64,000 nt of DNA from Roridomyces roridus (lineage: Eukaryota; Basidiomycota; Agaricomycetes; Agaricales; Mycenaceae), in the NCBI GenBank assembly GCA_029378245.1, contig JARKIF010000009.1, forward strand, positions 1,550,001 to 1,614,000, written 5' to 3'. A program made the translations under genes and the position numbers. The notes beneath the pieces were generated by a model. The model saw nothing but the letters and a program-made list of their open reading frames with translations, had not been told where the DNA came from and ran no database searches. Shown here one piece after another: positions 22,809-32,628 of the stretch (positions are counted from its first letter, which is position 1; each line of letters opens with the position of its first letter).

Positions 22809-23557
22809 ATGTTCTTCTCCAAGTCCATCGTTCTCGCCCTTTCCCTTGTCGCTGCCTATGCTGCACCGGCCCCTGACCTTATTAACGACATAACGTCCGA
22901 CAGTATGTTCCCTTGATAACATTACCATCCCTTGCTCAACCCCCTCGTACAGTCGACTCACTAGCTACTCAAATAGGTGCGCTATAAGCCTCTAAGGTCA
23001 CATACCTAGGTGCTAATACCAACTTTCAGCTACCGGCGCCACTAGCGTATTCGGAGACATAACCTCAGGAGCTGAAAGTGTTGGCACCCAAATCGCCACC
23101 GGGGCTACCTCAGTCTTTGGCGACGTGACCTCCGGCGCCGCATCTGTGGCAGGCGACGTGACCTCCGGCGCCGCCTCTGTGGCAGGCGACGTGACTTCAG
23201 GTGCCGCCTCTGTGGTCGGCGACGTGACGTCTATTGCCGACAATGTGTTCGAGTCCGTGACCTGTATGCTTGTTTTCCCTGCGCTATCGACCCCTTTGCT
23301 CATTACTCCTCACAGCCGTGGGAGGCCACGCCGTAACGATTGTAACGTCCGTGGGCGGGGAAGGATTCACCCTTGCAACTGATGGCGCCGGAACGGTGAC
23401 CAGTTTTGCGGGCCACCAATTCACAGTGGCGACTGCGGCCGCTGGCGCCGCTGCAACGGGCAACGGGAACTCTGCCATGTCCACAACATCAACCCCCCTC
23501 TTCAGTCTTGTGACGATTTTCACGAGCATGTGCGTCGGTGCCCTGATAGCTGTATAA
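22809..23557 (+). CDS. Small secreted Ser/Ala/Gly-rich protein with probable GPI tail
   Basis: Starts with a clear signal peptide (MFFSKSIVLALSLVAAYAAPAP). The middle holds tandem GDVTSGAASVA units. The last exon gives a Gly/Ala/Thr-rich segment (HAVTIVTSVGGEGFTL, AGTVTSFAGHQFTVAT) and ends in a hydrophobic tail (LVTIFTSMCVGALIAV) after a small-residue stretch, the layout of a GPI-anchored wall protein. Introns are at about 22903-23029, with one or two spliced pieces, and near 23264-23316. Length is about 185 residues. Proteins of this type are common and fast-evolving in Agaricomycetes, and I cannot name a function. TATA-like box 38 bp upstream. Confidence 0.75.
23119..23232 (+). repeat. 33-bp coding tandem repeat (GDVTSGAASVA)
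   Basis: Three full 33-bp units (23119-23151, 23152-23184, 23185-23217) and a partial fourth (23218-23232). Units 1 and 2 differ at one base; unit 3 has a few silent changes and ends in Val. The preceding sequence contains more diverged GDITSGAES-like copies. Confidence 0.93.
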
Positions 23558-24325
23558 ATGGGTGCCATGGACTTTAATGTATGATCTACATACTCCGTAT
23601 ATATTTCGACTTTCACTACTTGACTAGTACCCATACCCTGTTCGAATGCTGTCCGTCGCTGAACACTCGTGAGACGTGAAAATAATCAACTGTGAAAAGT
23701 CCGATGGATTGAAGTGAATGTCGTCGTAGCCAAAACCCTCAAAGAATGAGCTGAAATATGAGATGGGCAGTCAATGTCATACTCGATGTCGCGTGTAGAA
23801 AGGATACATGTGGTAGCTCTCAGATATTGGTCTTCCAACCTCTTGATCGCTGCCCTCATTCTGAAACGCGCGCCTGCTACCAACACTGCGCACCACGACT
23901 TGGCACAAGGTGGGAGCCAACGGTGGAATACAGGCTATGTACCGCCGACGCCAAGTAGTGGCTGAAGTATCATGTCGCGCGGCAATAGACAAGACCTTGG
24001 TCTAGATGTTCAGAATAGGGTGCAAATGCCCTCACCCGTATCTTTAGCAGCCAAGTCAATGTATACCGCGTGAACCCGTGACTGTCGGCGGTGGATAAGC
24101 CCCGGATTTCTCGCAGGAAAATGAGGGTACAAATGTTTCGAGGGTGGAGATGTGCTCACTTTTTGGCACCCCAGAATCCTCCCATTGGGAGGATGACATC
24201 AATTCAGGAACCTTCTGATAAGCCTTCTGATGTTTCTGATGACTGCGCAGTGGGCACAGCTTTGGGGACGGTATAAAACCTGAACAAAGGCCTTTCAGAG
24301 GCAAAATACAACTTGAACTCGTACC
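23558..24325. other. Intergenic region without recognisable gene
   Basis: About 770 bp. No family motif was found in any frame. The right end holds a TATA-like TATAAAA at 24272-24278, about 48 bp before the next ATG. Confidence 0.55.
24272..24278 (+). promoter_or_regulatory. TATA box upstream of acidic unknown gene
   Basis: TATAAAA lies 48 bp upstream of the ATG at 24326. Confidence 0.5.
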
Positions 24326-25002
24326 ATGAACGTCGACTTGCAGCAACACAACACCGTCGCCGCCAACTGGGACCCAGAGATCCTGGCCGAGTACATGAAG
24401 GAGGCCGAGGACAGCGATGAAGCCATGTCCAGTGGCGAGAGCGACGACGAGGACGACGAATTCGACGCGTCGTTCGCGTCCATGGCCCACGACGGCGACC
24501 TCGACCTCGACATCCCCCATCCTGAAGATATCACGTCCGACGACTCGGCTTTCAGCAGCGACGACGAGTTTGCGGAAGAATCCATCACTGACAAACAAAG
24601 GACGCGACACGAAGTGGGTGTGACAGTGACCGCGTTTGATTTGGGCGCTCATTCGACTTGCAGCTGGTTATGGGGCGTCCTTCGCCGGCGATGCTGACCA
24701 TGCGCCCTGTCGATCTCAAGGAGATGCATATTGGATACATGAAGCAGTTGAACGACGCCGACGCCGAGTTGTCGGAGATGACCGGGGAGCAACGTCCAGT
24801 CATCGAGCGGCGTCCAGTGGTGTCAGGTTACGACGCGCCGATAGAGCTGGGCGATAATCTAGAGGCCTATGTTACCGAGTTGCGCAAAAGGTCGGACAAG
24901 GAAATCGTGGGCGTGGACAGGAAGGTGTCGATTCAGCAATTGGTGGTACTGGCTCAAAGCTTGTTCCGCAAGGAGCGGCAGATCAAGCACCTGCAGGAAT
25001 GA
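24326..25002 (+). CDS. Acidic protein of unknown function
   Basis: Two exons separated by a 47-bp intron (about 24614-24662) give about 210 residues. The first exon is very acidic, rich in Asp, Glu and Ser (SGESDDEDDEFDASF, ITSDDSAFSSDDEF). The second is a compact, charged, probably helical region (VDLKEMHIGYMKQLNDADAE, NLEAYVTELRKRSDKEI) ending with FRKERQIKHLQE. No signal peptide, membrane segment or known domain is visible. The clean splice, a TATA box and the contrast between acidic head and amphipathic tail argue for a real gene. I do not recognise the family. Confidence 0.65.
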
Positions 25003-25093
25003 CGGGCTGGTGGTTGTGTACGATTGTACGAGCGAAAAATGCTCAATATTTATGTATTGGTTTGGATCTAAAGGACATTACAGTGGTCCAGCA

Positions 25094-25675
25094 CCTAATC
25101 TTCAATGGTCATGTCCCGCTGCATCTGGAACACAGCCATCAGTAGGACCGCGGGTGGTCGAGACCAAGCCGTCACTCACCTCCGGGTTGAAGATGAGAGA
25201 GTTCATGCCCCAGGGGAAAGGCTTCCTCCGGATGTTCAGGTACTCGAAGCGTGGCGGCTGCGGGAGCTTTCCGTCATTCTCAGCCATGAGATGAGCTGCA
25301 AGTCTGATCAGCCCGAACCACCACCACTTGCAGTTCATGTACCGTTGTGCGCCTTGTGCTCGATTTCGACATTGTACACATACGTCCCGAAGATGGCGAC
25401 TGCAACAGGTCAGGGAGCATTCGGGGAGAAGGCATATGTGCGCACGGGCGGGGAGGACAGACGTAGTAGCTCATTTTGCGCCAAAAGTCGGCGGTTTCTG
25501 AACATGATCAGTATTCATGGCTCGGGAAGATACCGGAACGAGACACACGTAGGCCATGGTGCTCGATGGCCTGCTGGTTAGCCAGCCATTTCGCCTTTGC
25601 CTGCTCGACGGCGGTGTCAGAGTAGGTGCGGACGGCAGGGAGCCGGAGAAGGGCACGACGGGAGAGGAACGACAT
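25094..25675 (-). CDS. COX13: Cytochrome c oxidase subunit VIa (Cox13)
   Basis: Nuclear-encoded accessory subunit of complex IV in the inner mitochondrial membrane. The N-terminus is a mitochondrial presequence (MSFLSRRALLRLPAVRTYS), then a KAKWLANQQAIEHH helix, a membrane segment (VAIFGTYVYNVEIEHKAH) and the diagnostic FEYLNIRRKPFPWGMNSL. The last exon gives NPEMQRDMTIED with stop at 25096-25094. Four exons; an alternative unspliced reading at the 3' end would add an unrelated tail. About 130 residues after splicing, the usual size. It diverges from RPN2 with about 137 bp between starts. Confidence 0.9.
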
Positions 25676-25812
25676 GATTGTTTGGTTCGGAACAAGCTGG
25701 TAAACAGATCAAAGTCACCTGAGAGCATTACGCGTCCGCCATACGCTTGCTCTCGACCTCCATCGTCGCGTTGCCCCGGCCACATTTCGCGCGTTTCTTT
25801 ACTCTGTCTACC

Positions 25813-28800
25813 ATGCGCCAATCCTCATCAGCCGCGGGAGTCCTCGCCCTTCTCCAAGAGCCAGACCCCGTATTTAAGCAACATGCTCTCGACGTCCTCA
25901 TCCCTCTCGTTCCGCAGTTCTGGGCAGAAATTTCAGACCACATTTCTCTCATGTGGGTTTTCCTTCTTTGTCTCCCATTTGTTTCTCAATTTTACTCTCT
26001 GCAGTGAGGCGCTGCACGAGAACGAAAAGCTTCCCAAGAAAGCGCGCGACTCGGCCGCTCTCCTCGCTAGCAAAGTCTATTATTTCCTGGCGGTGTATGA
26101 CGAGGCCTTGTCCTTCGCTCTAGGCGCTGGTCCCGCGTTTGAGGCCGAAGCCCGTGCCCATGGCTCAGAGGAATATGCAGAGACTGTGCTTTGTGAGTTG
26201 TTCCATTGTGTTCTTATCTCTTTACTAAAACATTGCTACAGCGAAAGCCATTGACAAATACATCGAGGTCCGGGCAGAGGAGCAGCAGTCGGGAAAGTCC
26301 ACCAAGGTGGACCCCCGTCTGCAAACTCTCATTGAGAACATTTTTACACGTTGCATCGAGGAGCGTGAATACAAGCAGGTGCGGCACGCTCTTACCTCGT
26401 TGTTTCCGGCCAGCCTTTTACTTGTTTTCAGGCGATTGGTATTGCCTTGGAGTCTCGGCGACTCGACGTGATCGCCAGAATATACGAACAAACTAAAGAC
26501 ACGTCCCTGCTCTCGTACGCTATGGAGGGTGTACTCGACACGGGCTTCTCTCTTTTGTACCGCGACCAAGTCCTGTCATTCTTGTTCCCTCTCTTCCCCC
26601 AGCCCGTGACCGGCGACATCTCGCCCCATGTCCACTCTCTCACGCGTCTGCTCGTAACTTTGAGCAACCCATCCCTCACCGTGACATTCTTGACTTCGCT
26701 GGTTCCAAAGGAGAAACTCCTCGCATACCAATTCGCCTTTGACCTCGTGGAGGGAGGTTCTCAAGACTTTTTGGAGAGCGTGCGCTCCGACCTGCCGGAA
26801 GGCGATACTGTGAGGCAGCAGGCTGGCTCATGTCGATGGTGTTTTAATCCTTTTGCAGAACACAAAGGAGATTTACGACAAGCTGCGAAGTATTCTGACG
26901 GGGCAAGAGTCGGTGAAACTCTACCTACAATTCCTCAAGCGGAACAATCACGCCGACCTCGTTATCCTTAGAAATACCAAGGTTTGTCGAGCATCTTTGG
27001 AACTCTATTTCAGCTCACGGATAGACAGGATGTACTTGAACCTCGATCGTCCATATATCACACCGCGTTGACCCTGCAAAACGCGTTCATGCATTCGGGG
27101 ACAACGTCCGACATCTTTTTGCACGAGAATTTGGACTGGCTCGGACTCGCGTCCAACTGGTCCAAGTTCTCGGCCACCGCCGGTCTCGGTGTCATTCACA
27201 AGGGGTACTTTGAGCAGGGGATGACCATCGTCGGCCCATACCTCCCTCAGAGTGGCGGCGAAAGCAACATCCCGGGTGCAGCCTACTCTGAGGGCGGTGC
27301 ACTCTATGCTCTCGGTCTGATCAACGCTGGCTGCGGAGGTCAGGTCATTAGCTATCTGCGCGACACCTTGAAATCGGCCCAGGGAGAGGTTGTACAGCAT
27401 GGAGCGGCCCTCGGATTAGGTGTGGCCGCTATGGGTTCCAAGAGCGCGGACGCCTTTGAAGACTTGAAGAACACGCTCTTCATGGATTCGGCTGTCGCTG
27501 GAGAAGCCTGTGGATACGCGATGGGATTGATTATGCTGGGTACCGCCGCGACCGAGTCTGTCCGTGAGATGCTCGTGTATGCACGAGAAACGCAGCACGA
27601 AAAGATCATCCGTGGTCTTGCCGTCGGAGTTGCCTTTATCTTCTACGGCCGGCAGGAGGAGGCAGACCAGACAATCAAAGTGCTCTTGGCTGAAAAGGTG
27701 ATTCGTTCTTTTCATGATTTCTTCCCATTTTTCTTACTATTCACTCAGGATCCTATTCTCCGATATGGCGGTGTTTACACTCTTGCACTGGCGTACTCTG
27801 GCACAGCAAACAACGACGCTGTGAGGCAGCTTCTCCATATCGCTGTCTCTGATACCTCGGACGACGTGCGACGGGCAGCTGTCACTTCTTTGGCCTTCCT
27901 CTTGTTCAAGAACCCTTCGCAAGTGCCCAGGATCGTCCAACTCCTGAGCGAGAGCTACAACCCACATGTCCGTTGCGGCGCTACCCTCGCCCTAGGCTAT
28001 TGCCTGTGCCGGGACGGGACTCCAGGATGCCGTTGAGATCCTGGAACCGATGACCAAGGACAGCGTCGACTTTGTTCGTCAAGGAGCCTTCATTGCGCTA
28101 GGCATGATTCTTGTTCAGCAATCCGAGGCATCTTCCCCTTCCTTGGCGTCGACTCGGGCTCTATACCACAAGGTCGTTTCCGACAAGCACGAGGATCCGA
28201 TGGCCCGCTTCGGTGCTGCTCTCGGCCAGGGCTTTATCGACGCCGGTGGACGGAACGTTACCATCAGTTTGCAAAGTCGCGCCGGTAGCAGGAACACCAA
28301 TGCCATCGTCGGCATGGTCATGTTCTGCCAGTTCTGGTATTGGTACCCGTTGGCTCACTGCGCCTGCCTGGCCTTTGATCCTACGGGTATCATTGGATTG
28401 AACGCCGACCTGAAGGCTCCCAAATTTGAATATGTTTCCAATGCACGTCCCAGCTTGTTCGCCTACCCCGCTTCCACGAAGCCGCCCAAGAAGGAGGCTG
28501 TACACAAGGTGGCTACGGCGGTCCTGTCGACAACAGCCAAGGTCAAGGCGCGGGAGAAGAAGAAGGCGGCGTCTGATGAGAATGCGATGGAGACAGACGA
28601 CAAACCGGAAGGGAAGAAGGAGTCGGAGGGCGATGTCGAGATGAAGGACGATGAGCCGGCTGGTGATATCTCGCCGATCAATGGTTCCATCTCCAATCTC
28701 GCTGAGGATGGGAAAACGTCTGTGAAGGCGACCAAGAAGGCGGAGCCGTCGTCTGAGATGTTGCCTAACCTTTCTCGTGTCACGCCAACGCAGTTGGCCT

Positions 28801-29202
28801 ACATCACGTTCCCGCCTGAGGGACGATTCCAACCGGTGCGAGCAGTGTCTGCGAAGCCATTACCGCCATCGCGTGGGGCCAAGGCGACTTCGCCAGCGTC
28901 TGCGGGATTGGTGTCTGAGAAGTATGCTGGAGGTGGATGTATCTTGATCTTGTCCGATCGGAGACCAGAGGAGGAGGCAGAGTTTATAGATTTCGCTCCG
29001 CCACCGGCTGCACCCGCACCCGAGGCTGCTGCCCCTGCTGCCAGTGCACCGGCATCGTCCGCCACGCCCGTGGGACCGCATATTGCCTTGGATGAATCAA
29101 GTCCGGAGGCCGGTCCTCCAGAGCCATTCGAGGTGAGAGCGCTTTTCCATTTCTTGTGCACTGCTGACCTTCCAATAGTATCCTTTCGAAGACGATTCAT
29201 AA
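25813..29202 (+). CDS. RPN2: 26S proteasome regulatory subunit Rpn2 / PSMD1
   Basis: Largest non-ATPase subunit of the 19S base, scaffold for Rpn10 and Rpn13. It begins MRQSSSAAGVLALLQEPDP and continues with IEEREYKQAIGIALESRRLD. The proteasome/cyclosome repeats run from about residue 380, with signatures LGVIHKGYFEQGM, EGGALYALGLINAG, GEACGYAMGLIMLG, LRYGGVYTLALAYSG, DDVRRAAVTSLAFLL and VRCGATLALG. After an acidic Lys/Glu insert (about 28550-28660) comes the C-terminal domain with KKPEPxSE-like residues, TPTQLAYITFPPEGRF and a final YPFEDDS. Nine or so short introns. An extra T at 27998 breaks the frame within one repeat. About 1000 residues, as expected. Confidence 0.95.
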
Positions 29203-29302
29203 AAATAATACAGCAGTGTTTACATTAGTTCCAATCGAATCTTCGTTTCTCTCTCTCATGTGAAGGATTATATCATCCAATCTCTCTTTCGCAAGTACTC
29301 TC

Positions 29303-30442
29303 ATGCGTGTTGCAATTCTCGACGACTACCAGTCTGCGGCGCTGACGATGGCTGACTGGTCGCAAGTCAAGCAGAAAGCTTCCGTGGACGTCTTTACGGA
29401 CACGCTCGCAGATGAAGATGAACTGGTCAAGAGACTGGCGGACTACGACATCATTTGCACTATGAGGGAAAGAACCAAATTTCCCGCGTCTTTACTTGCT
29501 AGACTGCCTAAGCTGCGGTACGCGTTGCACTATGGGAAGACTACCGGGCCATAACTCTGCTAGATTGCTCACGACGACCGGTATGCACAATCGTGTGATC
29601 GACTTGGAATACGCGAAGCAGGCGGGACTGACCGTTTCGGGGACGAATTCCGACGGTGCCTCGACTTTGGAGCACATCTGGGCTGTAGGGCAACATAAAT
29701 TCTATCTACGCAACTGACTAGGCACACTAGCTACTTCTCGCGACCGTGCGAGACATCCCGGCCGAGCATTGGAATATCAAGACCAAGAACCCTCAATGGC
29801 AGACCTCCGTTCCAGGTGGTCTTTCTGGCAAGACGCTGGGTTTAGTGGGCGTAGGCAAGTTGGGATCCCAGACGGGCAAGGTCATGTTGCCGCTTGCTCG
29901 ACTCCCAAAGCTAATCCGCCGCAGATTGCCAAGGCATTCAACATGAAAGTCATCGGATGGTCCCCGCATCTCACGCCTGAGCGGGCAGCGGAAGCGGGCG
30001 TCGAGTTCTGTGCAACGAAAGCCGAGCTTTTGGCGAATGCAGACATTGTCTCCCTTCACCTCGTCTTGTCCGAAAGCACACGCCATATCATCACTGGCGA
30101 CGATCTTGCGCTCCTCAAGCCAACCGCGTACTTTATCAACACTTCAAGGGGCCCGCTTGTTGACGAGGCTGCACTCATCGCAGTCTTGAAGTCGAAGAAG
30201 ATTGCTGCAGCTGGTTTGGATGTGTACGAAGTAGAGCCGGTCAGTGAGAACCTAGCTGATAATTCTTTGGACTCATCGGGTCTCAGCTGCCGTTGGATAA
30301 CCCGCTGAGAGACTTGGACAACGTGGTCTTGACGCCGCACAACGCGTATGCCAACACGACCAGTTATGGAGTTTGGTGGCCACAAACCGTCGAGAATATC
30401 TCAAGTTTTTTGGATGGGAATCCGATGAGAAAGATGAATTGA
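29303..30442 (+). CDS. D-isomer specific 2-hydroxyacid dehydrogenase family protein
   Basis: NAD-dependent dehydrogenase related to phosphoglycerate and glyoxylate/hydroxypyruvate reductases. It opens MRVAILDDYQSAAL. The substrate domain contains LLTTTGMHNRVIDLEYA (spliced at about 29518-29565) and GASTLEHIWALLLA. The Rossmann fold shows GKTLGLVGVGKLG, the dinucleotide loop. Catalytic residues appear as INTSRGPLVDE (Arg), AAGLDVYEVEPLPL (Glu) and VLTPHNAYAN (His). Short introns at about 29687-29735, 29890-29935 and 30240-30290. About 330 residues. The exact substrate cannot be told from sequence. Confidence 0.88.
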
Positions 30443-30549
30443 GAATGTAGTGAAAGAACTGAAAGAATTTCGATAGAAAGGTGACTTGATAATGTAGTGG
30501 AAGAACTCAAAGATGACTTCAGAATGTAGTGAAAGAACTGAAAGAAATT
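30443..30549 (+). repeat. Imperfect direct repeats just after the dehydrogenase stop
   Basis: Three copies of a motif close to AATGTAGTGAAAGAACTGA start at 30444, 30491 (one G and a few changes) and 30523. Spacing is 47 and 32 bp. They begin 1 bp after the stop codon and so fall in the 3' UTR or terminator of the dehydrogenase gene. Confidence 0.8.
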
Positions 30550-30665
30550 TTGATTTGAATTGGCGCTGTTTACGCGCGCGTAGCGCGTCCTGATTGATCT
30601 CCTTGTTCTCTCCTTCCATCTTCAACCTCTTTCATCTGAACAACACCACTCATCCAATACCCACC

Positions 30666-32469
30666 ATGGATTCGGCCGAATCGCGCACCATGAAGGCCCG
30701 GCGGGATGCCTACAAAAACAAGGGCGCTTTCAAAGAGGAAGATCGTCGGAATCGTCGCAACGAGCAGCAGGTCGAAATCAGAAGGCAAAAGCGCGACGAG
30801 AATATAGCTAAACGCCGCAACTTTTTGCCTTCAGCTGGCCCCGACTCGGATGAGGAGGTCGGCGGTGGTGCATGGGACCCGCCGGTGAGGCCATTTTCTT
30901 CATTCAAATGACCATCTCATTCCCTCTTAGTTGGCCCAGGACATGGTAGATGGCGTTTTTTCAGACGACCCGGAACGCCAGCTCGACGCGACTGCCAAAT
31001 TCCGCAAGCTCCTTTCAAAGGAGAAGAACCCACCCATCGAACGCGTGATTGACTGTGGTGTCGTGCCTCGTTTCGTCGAGTTTCTGAAAACAGGCCATGC
31101 CATGCTTCAGGTGCGTTTCTTTTCTCCTGTGCCACCCCCAGTTACTGATGGTGTGGCTCAGTTCGAGGCCGCGTGGGCTCTCACCAATATTGCTTCTGGG
31201 ACCGCGGAGCATACCCAAGTCGTTATCCGCGCAGAGGCTGTCCCTGAATTTATCAACCTTCTTTCGTCGCCCACCCTCGACGTCCGCGAGCAGGCCGTCT
31301 GGGCCCTCGGAAACATTGCGGGTGACAGCCCCCAATGCCGCGACTACGTCCTTCGCGCGGTGCCTTGCGGCCTCTCTTGACTTTGCTCAGCGAGCAACAC
31401 AAACTCAGTCTCCTCAGAAACGCGACCTGGACATTGAGCAACTTTTGCAGAGGCCGCAACCCCCAACCGCAGTGGGAGCTGGTATGTTTACAATGTCGCT
31501 ATTTTCCGTCCCTCGCTCACCACCATCCTTGCTAGATTTCTCCTGCACTGACCGTCCTCACCAAATTAATCTACTCGCTCGATGACGAAATTCTCATCGA
31601 CGCCTGCTGGGCCATTTCGTATCTGTCCGACGGCTCCAACGACAAGATCCAAGCGGTCATCGAGTCGGGCGTGTGCCGGAGGCTCGTCGATCTCTTGATG
31701 CACAGCTCCACGTCCTGTTCAGACGCCCGCCCTGCGTTCCGTCGGTAACATTGTTACCGGCGATGACTTGCAGACCCAAGTCTTGATTGCATCCGGCGTC
31801 CTTCCCGCTTTGCTCTCTCTTCTTTCTTCGCCGAAAGATGGGATTCGCAAGGAGGCGTGTTGGACCATCTCCAACATCACAGCCGGGTCTCCCCACCAAA
31901 TCCAAGCTGTCATTGACGCGAACGTCATTCCGCCGCTCATCAATGTTCTCCAAACCGCCGATTTCAAGACCAAGAAAGAAGCATGCTGGGCCATCTCCAA
32001 CGCGACCTCGGGAGGCCTCCAGGAGCCGGCACAGATTCGCTATCTCGTCGCGCAGGGCTGCATCAAGCCGCTCTGCGATTTGCTCACCATGATGGACAAC
32101 AAGGTGATCCAGGTCGCGTTGGACGGTCTGGACAACATCCTCAAGATTGGTGAGGCGGACAAGGCTGCCGCTGGGCCCGGTGCTGTGAACCAGTACGCGG
32201 TGTACATAGAGGAGGCTGGAGGCATGATTACCATCCACAATCTCCAGCAACACGAGAATCTCGACATTTACAAGAAGGCTTTCAACATCATGGACAAGTA
32301 CTTCCCCGACGAGGAAGACCTTGATGCCGCCATCAGCGCTCCGGCTGTCGATGCTGCTGGCTCGTTTGCGGTAAGTCCGAGTTCCAAAATCCCTTGCTGA
32401 GATCTAATCCTCCGACAGTTCCAATCGAACGTCAGTGCGCCCCAAGGAGGATTCAGCTTTGGGCAGTAA
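30666..32469 (+). CDS. Importin subunit alpha (karyopherin alpha), copy 1
   Basis: Nuclear import adaptor that binds classical NLS cargo and importin beta. The IBB domain is Arg/Lys-rich ([19 protein letters not shown]). ARM repeats follow, with typical [81 protein letters not shown] and [13 protein letters not shown]. The tail is acidic and ends PQGGFSFGQ. Four introns: after WDPP (about 30893), before FEAAWAL (about 31111-31161), near 31482-31536 and near 32371-32418. Two one-base breaks (missing G at about 31360, extra T at 31716) occur where copy 2 reads cleanly. The next importin-alpha gene starts 159 bp downstream. Confidence 0.93.
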
Positions 32470-32628
32470 ATACGCTAAAGTATATAGAAATCCAAAATTT
32501 TCGACGAGATAGTGATTGGATCATGATCGCCGCTCATCAGACGCTCTTGTATACAGCTTCCAAGTCAGTCTCTACTGCGACATCCTTGCACCCGAACCAA
32601 GCAGCATTCTACTTTCTAGCGCGTCGAA

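Noticed and set aside
29518..29565. Early stop in the 2-hydroxyacid dehydrogenase suggesting a pseudogene
   Set aside because: A short GT-AG intron removes the stop and restores LLTTTGMHN in frame.
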